From: Paracoccaceae bacterium | Lineage (GTDB): Bacteria; Pseudomonadota; Alphaproteobacteria; Rhodobacterales; Rhodobacteraceae | DNA: 42,773 nucleotides | Direction: 5' to 3' | NCBI GenBank assembly: GCA_947476475.1 | Contig: CANJQT010000023.1 | Coordinates: 1-42,773, forward strand | Part shown: piece by piece, positions 33,463 to 40,819 of the stretch | Numbering within the stretch: position 1 is the first letter of the stretch | Layout: each line of letters opens with the position of its first letter | The notes under the pieces: model-generated | The model's database searches: none | What the model was told of the DNA's origin: nothing | What the model saw: the letters and a program-made list of their open reading frames with translations, nothing else | Program-made: the position numbers and the translations under genes

Positions 33463-34467
33463 ATGACTGTCACCATCGGTATCAATGGCTTTGGCCGCAT
33501 CGGCCGCTGCACGCTGGCGCATATCGCCGAGGCCAACCGCAATGATGTTCAGGTGGTGCGCATCAATGCGACCGGCCCGATCGAGACAAATGCCCACCTG
33601 TTGAAATATGACAGCGTTCACGGGCGCTTTGGCGGGCCAGTGAAGGTTGCGGGCAACACACTTGATCTGGGGCGTGGGCCGATCGAAGTCATGTCCACCT
33701 ACAATCCGGAAGAGCTGGATTGGGAAGGCGTCGACGTGGTGCTGGAATGCACCGGCAATTTCAACGACCGCGACAAGGCCGCCGTTCACCTGACGCGCGG
33801 GGCAAAGCGGGTTCTGGTGTCTGCCCCGGCCAAGCGCGCAGACAAGACCGTGGTTTACGGCGTCAACCACCGCCAGCTGACGCTGGACCATCATGTCGTC
33901 TCGAACGGATCCTGCACCACCAACTGTCTGGCGCCGCTGGCCAAGGTGTTGAATGACGCGATCGGGATTGAATCCGGCATCATGACCACCATCCATTCCT
34001 ATACCGGCGACCAGCCGACGCTGGACCGGCGCCACAGCGATCTTTACCGCGCCCGCGCGGCGGCGATGGCGATGATCCCGACCTCGACCGGGGCTGCGAA
34101 GGCGTTGGGCGAAGTGCTGCCAGAACTGGCGGGCAAGCTGGACGGAACCGCGATACGGGTGCCGACGCCGAACGTTTCGGCGGTAGATCTGACCTTCGTA
34201 GCGGCAAGAAGCGTGTCGGTTGCGGATGTGAACGAAATCGTAAGGGAAGCGGCGGCAGGCTATATGGGCATGGTCCTGTCGTATGACCCTGAGCCGAAGG
34301 TGTCGATTGACTTCAACCACACGCCTTACAGCTGTATCTTTGCCCCCGATCAGACCAAGGTCGTCGGCGGCCGTACCGTGCGCGTGCTGGCTTGGTATGA
34401 CAATGAATGGGGCTTCTCTTGCCGGATGGCCGATGTGGCCGGCGCAATGGGGCGGCTTCTTCAGTAA
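33463..34467 (+). CDS. gap: glyceraldehyde-3-phosphate dehydrogenase, first paralogue (probable NADP-preferring type)
   Basis: Interconverts glyceraldehyde-3-phosphate and 1,3-bisphosphoglycerate. The 334 residues show the Rossmann start INGFGRIGR (7-15), catalytic Cys151 in SCTTNC, His178, and [12 protein letters not shown] at the end. Position 36, an Asp that binds the NAD ribose in glycolytic enzymes, is Ala here (INATGPIETNAHLLKYD). B. subtilis GapB, an NADP-linked gluconeogenic enzyme, has the same Asn-Ala pair, so a biosynthetic direction with NADP is likely but inferred. The ATG at 33463 has AGGAGAG; the open frame upstream is not conserved. A second gap gene follows after a small ORF. 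Confidence 0.95.
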   Translation: MTVTIGINGFGRIGRCTLAHIAEANRNDVQVVRINATGPIETNAHLLKYDSVHGRFGGPVKVAGNTLDLGRGPIEVMSTYNPEELDWEGVDVVLECTGNFNDRDKAAVHLTRGAKRVLVSAPAKRADKTVVYGVNHRQLTLDHHVVSNGSCTTNCLAPLAKVLNDAIGIESGIMTTIHSYTGDQPTLDRRHSDLYRARAAAMAMIPTSTGAAKALGEVLPELAGKLDGTAIRVPTPNVSAVDLTFVAARSVSVADVNEIVREAAAGYMGMVLSYDPEPKVSIDFNHTPYSCIFAPDQTKVVGGRTVRVLAWYDNEWGFSCRMADVAGAMGRLLQ

Positions 34468-34474
34468 GGAGCAT

Positions 34475-34490
34475 GGGGGGCGCGCCCCCC
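34475..34490. repeat. 16-bp perfect GC palindrome between gap and the small ORF
   Basis: GGGGGGCGCGCCCCCC is a perfect palindrome 8 bp after the first gap stop and 5 bp before the small ORF start. It resembles the hairpin part of the interspersed repeat without the tail, and has no T run, so it may slow transcription or mask translation of the small ORF. Confidence 0.6.
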
Positions 34491-34494
34491 GCCC

Positions 34495-34638
34495 ATGACG
34501 AATGGCATATCTGCGGTTCTGGCCGCGCTGATCCTTCTGTTCCTGATTCTGGACCGCATCTTCTGGCATGCCGCCGCAGAGGTGTTTTTGGCCCGAAAAT
34601 TCATCACCTTGGTAGATTGGCTCGAATTCTGGCGCTGA
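34495..34638 (+). CDS. 47-residue membrane protein between the gap genes
   Basis: A short ORF, not a family I can name with a function. The product starts MTNGISAVLAALILLF and ends in LVDWLEFWR. Residues 5-20 form a strongly hydrophobic helix, followed by an amphipathic region with FLARKFITLVDWL. I recall similar short proteins ending in a WLAFWR-like tail beside gap genes in Rhodobacterales, which supports a real gene, but I could not check this. No strong ribosome site is visible; a GC palindrome directly precedes it. It is 94 bp before the second gap gene. A role tied to glycolysis is inferred only from position. Confidence 0.68.
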   Translation: MTNGISAVLAALILLFLILDRIFWHAAAEVFLARKFITLVDWLEFWR

Positions 34639-34654
34639 GTGTGCCAGTCTCCGG

Positions 34655-34691
34655 TTGACTTTTGCCTGCCTTTTGATGTTAGCGGTAACAT
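34655..34691 (+). promoter_or_regulatory. promoter and LacI-type operator of the second gap gene
   Basis: TTGACT (34655-34660) is a good -35. The -10 region at about 17 bases overlaps ATGTTAGCGGTAACAT (34676-34691), a 16-bp palindrome with central CG and one mismatched pair. Repressor binding here would block RNA polymerase. CceR/PckR-type LacI proteins that control central carbon genes in alphaproteobacteria use sites of this shape; that link is inference. Confidence 0.55.
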
Positions 34692-34732
34692 GATCCCCGC
34701 AATGCGGCGACCTTCCCCTGGAGGAGACGGAT

Positions 34733-35734
34733 ATGACGGTAAAGGTGGCTATCAACGGTTTCGGACGAATCGGGCGCAATGTGTTGCGGGCGATCATCGA
34801 AAGCGGACGGCACGATATCGAGGTGGTGGCGATCAACGACCTTGGGCCGGTAGAAACCAATGCCCATCTGTTGCGGTTCGATTCAGTCCATGGCCGTTTT
34901 CCGGCCGAAGTGACGACCGGAGCCGACTGGATTGATGTCGGCCGCGGGCCGATACGGGTCACGGCGCTGAAGAACCCGGCTGATCTGCCATGGGCGGATG
35001 TGGATGTGGTGATGGAATGCACCGGCATTTTCACATCCAAGGAAAAATGCCTGCCGCATCTGGAGAATGGCGCGCGGCGGGTGCTGATTTCGGCCCCCGG
35101 CGACGGGGCGGACAAGACGATTGTCTTTGGCGTCAATCATCAGGTGCTGACGGCAGCGGATATCGTTGTGTCGAACGCCTCTTGCACCACCAACTGTCTG
35201 TCGCCGGTGGCCAAGGTGCTGAACGATGCGATCGGTATTGCCAAGGGTTTCATGACCACCATCCATTCCTATACCGGCGATCAACCGACGCTGGATACGA
35301 TGCACAAGGATCTTTACCGCGCGCGCGCGGCGGCGCTGTCGATGATCCCGACCTCGACCGGGGCGGCCAAGGCCGTGGGTCTGGTTCTTCCTGAACTGAA
35401 GGGCAAGCTGGACGGGGTGGCGATCCGGGTGCCGACACCCAATGTGTCGGTGGTGGATTTCGTCTTTGAAGCTGCGCGCGAAACGACGGTGGAGGAGATC
35501 AACGCGGCTATCCGGGCGGCGGCGGGTGGGGCGCTGAAAGGCATCCTGGGTTTTACCGATCAGCCCAATGTCAGTTCGGATTTCAACCATGATCCGCGGT
35601 CCTCGATTTTCCATATGGATCAGACGAGGGTCATGGATGGGCGCATGTGCCGCATCCTTGCATGGTATGATAACGAATGGGGCTTTTCCAACCGCATGGC
35701 CGATACGGCGGTGGCGATGGGCAAGCTGATCTGA
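34733..35734 (+). CDS. gap: glyceraldehyde-3-phosphate dehydrogenase, second paralogue (NAD type)
   Basis: A 333-residue GAPDH with INGFGRIGR (7-15), catalytic Cys151 in SCTTNC, His178, and the C-terminal [12 protein letters not shown]. Unlike the first copy, it keeps Asp36 in [10 protein letters not shown], the residue that selects NAD in glycolytic enzymes. It therefore looks like the catabolic partner of the preceding paralogue. The two copies share whole blocks of identical residues around the active site and probably arose by tandem duplication. The ATG has GAGGAGA. It is preceded by its own promoter and operator candidate, so it can be controlled separately, and is followed by repeat copy C. 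Confidence 0.96.
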   Translation: MTVKVAINGFGRIGRNVLRAIIESGRHDIEVVAINDLGPVETNAHLLRFDSVHGRFPAEVTTGADWIDVGRGPIRVTALKNPADLPWADVDVVMECTGIFTSKEKCLPHLENGARRVLISAPGDGADKTIVFGVNHQVLTAADIVVSNASCTTNCLSPVAKVLNDAIGIAKGFMTTIHSYTGDQPTLDTMHKDLYRARAAALSMIPTSTGAAKAVGLVLPELKGKLDGVAIRVPTPNVSVVDFVFEAARETTVEEINAAIRAAAGGALKGILGFTDQPNVSSDFNHDPRSSIFHMDQTRVMDGRMCRILAWYDNEWGFSNRMADTAVAMGKLI

Positions 35735-35749
35735 GGCCTTCTCAAAGAA

Positions 35750-35799
35750 GCGAGGGGCCAGCCCCTCGCGCTCCCCGGAGTATTTTTGCCAAGATGAAG
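35750..35799 (+). repeat. interspersed hairpin repeat, copy C
   Basis: GCGAGGGGC (35750-35758) pairs with GCCCCTCGC (35761-35769). After GCT come CCCCGGAGTATTTTTG and CCAAGATGAAGA. The hairpin lies just past the second gap stop and before convergent coaD, so it may serve as a terminator, with TATTTTTG as a loose T tract. Confidence 0.75.
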
Positions 35800-35812
35800 A
35801 GGGTAAGGGCCG

Positions 35813-36307
35813 TCAGCGCTGCAGGCGGGCGATCAGAGCCTTTTCGACGGCCGGAGGCACGAATTTTGAGACGTCGCCACCGAGGCGGCCGATTTCCTTG
35901 ACCAGTTTCGAGGCAATGGCCTGGCGGCGGGCGTCGGCCATCAGGAAGACGGTTTCGATCGAGGCATCCATCGCCCGGTTCATCCCGACCATCTGGAATT
36001 CATATTCGAAGTCCGCCACCGCCCGCAGGCCACGCACGATGACGCTGGCGCCCACGTCGCGCGCGCAGTCGATCAGCAGGTTTTCGAACGGATGGACAAC
36101 TATTTCGCCCCCGGTCACGGCGATGATCGCCGCGCATTCGGCCTCGACCATCGCCACGCGTTCTTCCAGGCTGAAAAGCGGCCCCTTGTCGCGGTTGATG
36201 GCGACGCCGATCACCAGACGGTCAACCAATGCCATCGCCCGCTGAATGATATCCGTATGCCCCAGCGTGATGGGGTCAAACGTGCCGGGGTAAAGGCCAA
36301 TGCGCAT
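35813..36307 (-). CDS. coaD: phosphopantetheine adenylyltransferase
   Basis: Fourth step of coenzyme A synthesis: 4'-phosphopantetheine plus ATP gives dephospho-CoA. The 164 residues carry the nucleotidyltransferase motif GTFDPITLGH (8-17, TxGH form), the RGLRAVADFEYEFQM block (near 90-104), and a C-terminal region with SKLVKEIGRLGGDVSKFVP in place of the ISSS-type loop. I chose the ATG at 36307 where the conserved MRIGLYPGTF begins; the longer frame upstream is not conserved. It is a single gene convergent with the second gap gene. Confidence 0.96.
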   Translation of the reverse strand: MRIGLYPGTFDPITLGHTDIIQRAMALVDRLVIGVAINRDKGPLFSLEERVAMVEAECAAIIAVTGGEIVVHPFENLLIDCARDVGASVIVRGLRAVADFEYEFQMVGMNRAMDASIETVFLMADARRQAIASKLVKEIGRLGGDVSKFVPPAVEKALIARLQR

Positions 36308-36410
36308 GGTCTGCTCCGTTCTGCCGCGCGGCACGCAACAATATTGCGGGGCGATTTGCAAGGGGCGAATGGCGGGGGGGGCGAACGGCGGGGCAGCGGC
36401 GGCCGTTGCT

Positions 36411-36845
36411 TCAGTTGCCCATGATCATTCCGGCCAGCGCATCCTTTTCCATTGCCAGTTCAGACAGGCGCGCGGCGACAACATCGCCGATCGAGATGAT
36501 GCCGACCATTCGCCCGCCCGAGAGGACCGGCATGTGGCGAAACCGCCCCGCAGTCATCTTTTCCAGGACCGAGTCGGTTGTATCGTCGGGGGTGCAGCTG
36601 ACGATATTGCGTGTCATCAGGGTTTCGACCTTGTCGTTCAGGCAGATCGCCCCGCGCCGACCGACATCGCGCACGATATCGCGTTCCGAGAGGATGCCGA
36701 CCGGGCGTTGGCCGTCGTCCGAGACGATGACCGCCCCGATCCGCCGTTCGGCCAGAAGCCGCGCCGCATCCGACACGCTGGAGCCCGGCATGACGGTGAT
36801 CACCTGAGCCTGGGGCTTCGCGCGAAGAATCTGATGGACCTGCAT
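36411..36845 (-). CDS. tandem CBS-domain protein
   Basis: A 144-residue protein made almost wholly of two CBS domains (about 8-65 and 72-130), which together form a Bateman module that binds adenine nucleotides or similar ligands. Typical strands are GAVIVSDDGQRPVGILSERDIV and RHMPVLSGGRMVGIISIGDVV. No enzyme domain is attached, so it is probably a stand-alone sensor or regulator of a partner protein. The ATG at 36845 has a strong AGGAGG site 6 bases upstream, which decided the start. Its partner cannot be told from the neighbours (coaD and a LysR gene). Confidence 0.93.
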   Translation of the reverse strand: MQVHQILRAKPQAQVITVMPGSSVSDAARLLAERRIGAVIVSDDGQRPVGILSERDIVRDVGRRGAICLNDKVETLMTRNIVSCTPDDTTDSVLEKMTAGRFRHMPVLSGGRMVGIISIGDVVAARLSELAMEKDALAGMIMGN

Positions 36846-36918
36846 GGGCAACCTCCTGTCTGGAAAGACCTTTTCAATACCAGCGTCCACCTTTCACGGG
36901 GAGTCTGTCAAGCGGCGA

Positions 36919-37806
36919 TCAACTCTGGGCTTCAAGGCGGGCCACCTCGCGGCGGATGCCCTGGCTCAGCGCCTCGGCGAAGCGGTTCAGGCGGTCTGAG
37001 CGGCGGTCATCGAGATGGCGGATCAGCCAGAAGGACCGGGTCAGGGTGAATTCCTCTTTCAATACCGGCGTCACTTCGGGCGCCGAGGGAATGGCAAAAT
37101 CATGGACGATGGCCACCCCTGCCCCGGCCCGGACCCAGTTGAACTGGACCGACACCGAATTTGACGCCAGCGGCACCGCTTGCGGCCCGATTTCCGACAG
37201 GTAATCCAGTTCCTTGTCGAAGATCATGTCCTGAATGTAGCCGATCACCCTGCGGCCTTTCAGATCGTCGCGGGTCAGGATCGGCCCGGTGCGCGCGAGG
37301 TAGTTCTTTGATGCGGCAAGGTGCAGGTGGTAATCGGTGATCTTTTGCACCGAGAGTCGCCCGGCGGTTGGGGCGGAAACGGAAATGGCCATGTCGGCTT
37401 CGCGTTTCGACAGGTTGATCACGCGGGGAAGGGCCACAATCTGCACCTCGAGCCCCGGGTTTTCATCGCAGATCCGGGCAAGAACCTGTGGCAGAAGGTA
37501 GTTGGCGCACCCATCGGGGGCGCCAATGCGGATCTGGCCGGTCAGCCCTTCCGGCCCCGTCAGCGCCTCGCTGGCCCCGGCCATCGCGGTTTCGGCGCGT
37601 TCGGCATGGGTCACAAGGCGGGCACCTTCTTCGGTCAGGGCATAGCCTTGCGGGCCTTTGGCGAACAGCCGCGCGCCCATCGCCTCTTCGAGGCGGGTGA
37701 TGCGGCGGCCGACCGTGGCCGGGTCGATTTTCAGCCGCCGCCCCGCCGCCGACAGGCTTTCAGCGCGGGCCACGGCCAGAAAAACCCGCAAATCATCCCA
37801 GTCCAT
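36919..37806 (-). CDS. LysR-family transcriptional regulator
   Basis: A 295-residue LTTR. The winged helix-turn-helix lies at 1-62 (MDWDDLRVFLAVARAESLSAAGRRLKIDPATVGRRI), followed by a linker helix and a periplasmic-binding-like effector domain (about 90-290). LysR proteins usually control a divergent neighbour; here mmsA starts 100 bp away in the opposite direction, making valine or propionate-related catabolism the likely target. I chose the ATG at 37806, at the start of the HTH, over the open frame upstream. A TTTGC-N6-GCAAA inverted repeat lies directly before it. Confidence 0.9.
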   Translation of the reverse strand: MDWDDLRVFLAVARAESLSAAGRRLKIDPATVGRRITRLEEAMGARLFAKGPQGYALTEEGARLVTHAERAETAMAGASEALTGPEGLTGQIRIGAPDGCANYLLPQVLARICDENPGLEVQIVALPRVINLSKREADMAISVSAPTAGRLSVQKITDYHLHLAASKNYLARTGPILTRDDLKGRRVIGYIQDMIFDKELDYLSEIGPQAVPLASNSVSVQFNWVRAGAGVAIVHDFAIPSAPEVTPVLKEEFTLTRSFWLIRHLDDRRSDRLNRFAEALSQGIRREVARLEAQS

Positions 37807-37814
37807 TGCCAACC

Positions 37815-37830
37815 TTTGCAAAAACGCAAA
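37815..37830. promoter_or_regulatory. inverted repeat in the LysR-mmsA intergenic region
   Basis: TTTGC (37815-37819) and GCAAA (37826-37830) are separated by 6 bases. The site is 9 bp before the LysR gene and 77 bp before mmsA. A related ACGCAAGG occurs at about 37865. It fits a short LysR-type or other operator but is only 5 bp per arm. Confidence 0.35.
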
Positions 37831-37906
37831 ACATGTATGAAATCTTGCCCCTTTCCCAAGCATTTACGCAAGGCTATTCTGTATCCAGAAAATGAGGAGG
37901 ATTCCC

Positions 37907-39406
37907 ATGAGAGAGATTGGTCACTGGATCAACGGCAAGCACGTGAAGGGCACTTCGGGCCGCTTTGCTGATGTCTTCAACCCTGCCACCGGCGAAGTCC
38001 GGGCGAAGCTGGCGCTGGCCACGGCGGCCGAGCTGGACAGCGCCACGGCTGACGCGGCCAAGGCGCAGGTGAAATGGGGCGCCACCAACCCGCAAAAGCG
38101 CGGGCGTGTGATGATGGAGATGGTGCGCCTGATCAACCGCGACATGGAAAAGCTGGCCGAGGCGCTGAGCCACGAGCATGGCAAGACCATCCCGGACGCC
38201 AAGGGCGACATCCAGCGCGGTCTGGAAGTGATCGAGTTCTGCATCGGTGCACCGCAGATGCTGAAGGGCGAGATCACCGACAGCGCCGGTCCCGGCATCG
38301 ACATGTATTCGCTGCGCCAGCCGATTGGCGTGGCGGCGGGCATCACGCCGTTCAACTTCCCTGCGATGATCCCCTTGTGGAAAATGGGCCCGGCGCTGGC
38401 TTGCGGCAATGCCTTCATCCTCAAGCCGTCCGAACGCGCGCCGTCGGTCCCATTGATGCTGGCCGAACTGTTCCAGGAAGCCGGTCTGCCGGACGGGGTT
38501 TTGCAGGTCATCAATGGCGACAAGGAAAGCGTTGACGCGATCCTTGACAACCCGGTCATTGCGGGCATCGGCTTCGTGGGTTCGACCCCGATTGCCGAAT
38601 ACATCTATGGCCGCGGCTGTTCCAACGGCAAGCGCGTGCAGTGCTTCGGTGGTGCCAAGAACCACATGATCATCATGCCCGACGCCGATCTGGATCAGGC
38701 CGCCGATGCGCTGGTGGGTGCCGGTTACGGCGCTGCGGGCGAACGCTGCATGGCGATTTCGGTCGCGGTGCCGGTTGGTCAGAAGACCGCCGATGCGTTG
38801 ATCGAACGGCTGATCCCGCGGATCGAAAAGCTGAAAGTCGGCCCCTATACCGCTGGAAATGATGTGGATTACGGCCCGGTCGTGACCGCTGCCGCCAAGG
38901 CCAACATCCTGAAGCTGGTCGAGTCAGGCGTGGCGCAGGGCGCAAAGCTGGTGGTCGATGGCCGCGGCTTCAAGCTGCAGGGCTATGAGGACGGTTTCTT
39001 CGTTGGGCCGCATCTGTTCGACCATGTCACCACCGACATGGACATCTACAGGAAAGAGATCTTCGGGCCGGTTCTGTCGATGGTACGCGCTGAGACCTAT
39101 GAACAGGCGCTGGGCTATGCGATGGACCATGAATATGGCAACGGCACCGCGATCTATACCCGCGACGGTGACACCGCGCGCGATTTCGCCAACCGCATCA
39201 ATGTGGGCATGATCGGCATCAACGTGCCAATCCCGGTGCCGCTGGCCTATCACACGTTTGGCGGCTGGAAGAAATCGGCCTTTGGTGACCTGAACCAACA
39301 TGGGCCGGACAGTTTCCGTTTCTATACCCGCACCAAGACCATCACCTCGCGTTGGCCGAGCGGCATCAAGGAAGGTGCTTCGCTGAACTTCCGGCAGATG
39401 GACTGA
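37907..39406 (+). CDS. mmsA: CoA-acylating methylmalonate-semialdehyde dehydrogenase
   Basis: Oxidises methylmalonate (or malonate) semialdehyde to propionyl-CoA (or acetyl-CoA) with NAD and CoA; used in valine, inositol, thymine and beta-alanine breakdown. The 499 residues carry the aldehyde-dehydrogenase fold with oxyanion Asn150 (TPFNFP), catalytic Cys281 (GERCMAIS), and Asn252 in AKNHMI where other aldehyde dehydrogenases have the general-base Glu, a mark of the CoA-dependent group. The ATG at 37907 has GAGGAGG 6 bases upstream. It is divergent from a LysR regulator that probably controls it, and ends in a strong terminator. Confidence 0.95.
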   Translation: MREIGHWINGKHVKGTSGRFADVFNPATGEVRAKLALATAAELDSATADAAKAQVKWGATNPQKRGRVMMEMVRLINRDMEKLAEALSHEHGKTIPDAKGDIQRGLEVIEFCIGAPQMLKGEITDSAGPGIDMYSLRQPIGVAAGITPFNFPAMIPLWKMGPALACGNAFILKPSERAPSVPLMLAELFQEAGLPDGVLQVINGDKESVDAILDNPVIAGIGFVGSTPIAEYIYGRGCSNGKRVQCFGGAKNHMIIMPDADLDQAADALVGAGYGAAGERCMAISVAVPVGQKTADALIERLIPRIEKLKVGPYTAGNDVDYGPVVTAAAKANILKLVESGVAQGAKLVVDGRGFKLQGYEDGFFVGPHLFDHVTTDMDIYRKEIFGPVLSMVRAETYEQALGYAMDHEYGNGTAIYTRDGDTARDFANRINVGMIGINVPIPVPLAYHTFGGWKKSAFGDLNQHGPDSFRFYTRTKTITSRWPSGIKEGASLNFRQMD

Positions 39407-39446
39407 TCGGTCCGACGACGGGCAGGCTTGCGACAGTTTTTTGGGG

Positions 39447-39475
39447 AAACGGCCGGGCTTGACCCGGCCGTTTTT
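39447..39475 (+). terminator. intrinsic terminator of mmsA
   Basis: An 11-bp stem, AAACGGCCGGG (39447-39457) with CCCGGCCGTTT (39463-39473), around CTTGA, running into a T tract ending at 39475. Confidence 0.9.
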
Positions 39476-39530
39476 CTGAACGCCGGGCAACTGCTGTGCC
39501 AGAGAGATCAGGGGTCATCGGACGGCAAAA

Positions 39531-39556
39531 GAAAAAGGGGCCGGACTGGCCCCTTT
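39531..39556 (-). terminator. intrinsic terminator of the CTERM-like gene
   Basis: Read leftward, AAAGGGGCC (39556-39548) pairs with GGCCCCTTT (39542-39534) around a 5-base loop, followed by TTC TTTT. It lies 39 bp after the stop of the leftward gene at 39595. Confidence 0.85.
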
Positions 39557-39594
39557 CTTCGGAATTGTGGGTTGAAGCTGCAGACCGGGCCAGA

Positions 39595-40203
39595 TCAGGC
39601 CTGCTTGCGGCGCCGCGCGGCGCCGAGGGCGCCGAAGCCCCCAAGCAGCAGCAGACCCGCCGCCGGAACCGGGACAGGGGCTATGATATAGGTCAGAGTT
39701 GCCTGCACATCGGCCCCGGCACCAGAACCAAAGCCCAGACCGCCATTTCCAAGATTGAAAATAGTGTTTCCGAGCGAAATCAGCAGCTGCTGTCCCTGAC
39801 CAAGGTCAAGAACGATAGGTGCGCCCCAAGTCACGGCACCCCAATGAAGCGTGCCTGCCTTGAACCCCTGCACCATCCCCGCCACAGTGTCACTTGCGCC
39901 GGTTCCAGCGGCAATGAAGCCCGCCAGAAGCTGACGGCTGACAAGATCGTCAGCGTCGACAGTCGGCTCTGCGGTCCAGATGTGGAAAAGATTGAGGGTC
40001 GTGCTTTGGCCGTTGCTCAGGTTCACATTGAACGAACCGCTCGCCACGTCGGTCTGGGTGATCAGGCCCGAACCAGCGCCAAGCGCTGCCCCGCCAAGGC
40101 TCAAGGTGCCCTGAATTGTGGCCGCAGTGGCCGAAAACCCGGCCAGTCCTGAAATCAGGGCCGCCAGCAGTCCTGCCCGTGCTGATGTAAACAGTCTTGC
40201 CAT
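39595..40203 (-). CDS. secreted protein with VPLPA-CTERM-like sorting tail
   Basis: A 202-residue exported protein of unknown function. It has a signal peptide (LLAALISGLAGFSATA, about 12-27), a Gly/Ser/Thr-rich beta-type body with only scattered charges, and a C-terminal tripartite tail: PVPVPAAG, a hydrophobic helix (LLLLGGFGALGA), and RRRKQA. This matches the VPLPA-CTERM / PEP-CTERM style signal recognised by exosortases, which process and anchor such proteins on the cell surface. No exosortase gene is in the window. The ATG has GGAAGGG upstream; a longer open frame is not supported. Its own terminator follows. Possible role in surface or extracellular matrix is inference. Confidence 0.82.
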   Translation of the reverse strand: MARLFTSARAGLLAALISGLAGFSATAATIQGTLSLGGAALGAGSGLITQTDVASGSFNVNLSNGQSTTLNLFHIWTAEPTVDADDLVSRQLLAGFIAAGTGASDTVAGMVQGFKAGTLHWGAVTWGAPIVLDLGQGQQLLISLGNTIFNLGNGGLGFGSGAGADVQATLTYIIAPVPVPAAGLLLLGGFGALGAARRRKQA

Positions 40204-40710
40204 CTTTTGGACCCTTCCAATCACCAAAGCGACGTTCAGCCATGGCCGAGGTCGCGTGCCTTGCCATACGACAATGCGCGTCGAGCAAGGATTGCTTAGG
40301 GATTGCGGCCCGCGTGTCGAACGGGCGGGGCAAAATTGTGTCAAGTCACGGGTCATTTTGCGAATTGATGCGCCAACAAGGCTAGATTTTGCGGGGTGCG
40401 GCCATTGCATCGGCTTTGGAAACGAAGTCGATGCCGGCCCCCGGCCGTTGGTGGGCCTAAAGGGAACGAACCGGCGCGGGCTTTCGTCGGGTGGGCGGGA
40501 AGGCAAGCCGCCATTTGAGCCAACGGCCGCATGACCTGTGACCGCGCCTGTCCCAGGTGCAGCAGGCCGGGTCGGGGTTTGGTGGCAGCCCTGACCATTG
40601 CAGGGCGGATCTGTTGGCGTTTTTCCCGTTTCTTTCGGTGGGTGTCGTTGGATTGAAAGAAAAATATCAAATTTAGCCCGATCCAGACACTTTATTCCTG
40701 ATTTTGCCGG
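40204..40710. other. 507-bp intergenic region without a credible gene
   Basis: No reading frame here has a ribosome site plus recognisable features. It should contain the promoter of the leftward CTERM-like gene; a minus-strand TTGACA at 40344-40339 is the best -35 but lacks a good -10. The part from 40650 to 40710 is AT-rich and precedes the ilv promoter. I saw no tRNA or clear small-RNA structure. Confidence 0.6.
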
Positions 40711-40739
40711 TTGACGCCCCCGGATGGCCCGCCTAATGT
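40711..40739 (+). promoter_or_regulatory. promoter of the ilv leader and acetolactate synthase gene
   Basis: TTGACG (40711-40716), a 17-base spacer and TAATGT (40734-40739) form a good sigma-70-type promoter. Transcription would start near 40746, about 26 bases before the leader peptide. Confidence 0.7.
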
Positions 40740-40771
40740 CCGCCGCACAGCAGCGAAAGGGTGGAAAGCCG

Positions 40772-40819
40772 ATGGAGGCGATCCTTGTACTTGGGGGGAT
40801 GTGGCGCGTGGGCCGGTAA
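40772..40819 (+). CDS. branched-chain amino acid leader peptide (attenuator)
   Basis: A 15-codon ORF encoding MEAILVLGGMWRVGR. Four consecutive codons (Ile, Leu, Val, Leu: ATC CTT GTA CTT) call for the end products of the pathway, and CTT and GTA are unusual choices in GC-rich DNA, which favours ribosome stalling. A GGAAAG site lies a few bases upstream. It is placed between a good promoter and a terminator hairpin ahead of acetolactate synthase. Translation stalling under branched-chain starvation should prevent the terminator from forming. Confidence 0.75.
   Translation: MEAILVLGGMWRVGR

Noticed and set aside
33394-35136. 580-codon open frame antisense to both gap genes
   Set aside because: It mirrors the codon pattern of the two strongly conserved GAPDH genes; the product is His/Arg-rich without any recognisable domain. 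A typical shadow frame in GC-rich DNA.
40118-40534. 138-codon frame in the region upstream of ilvI
   Set aside because: No ribosome site, no recognisable domain, and it overlaps the start of the CTERM-like gene; composition looks non-coding.
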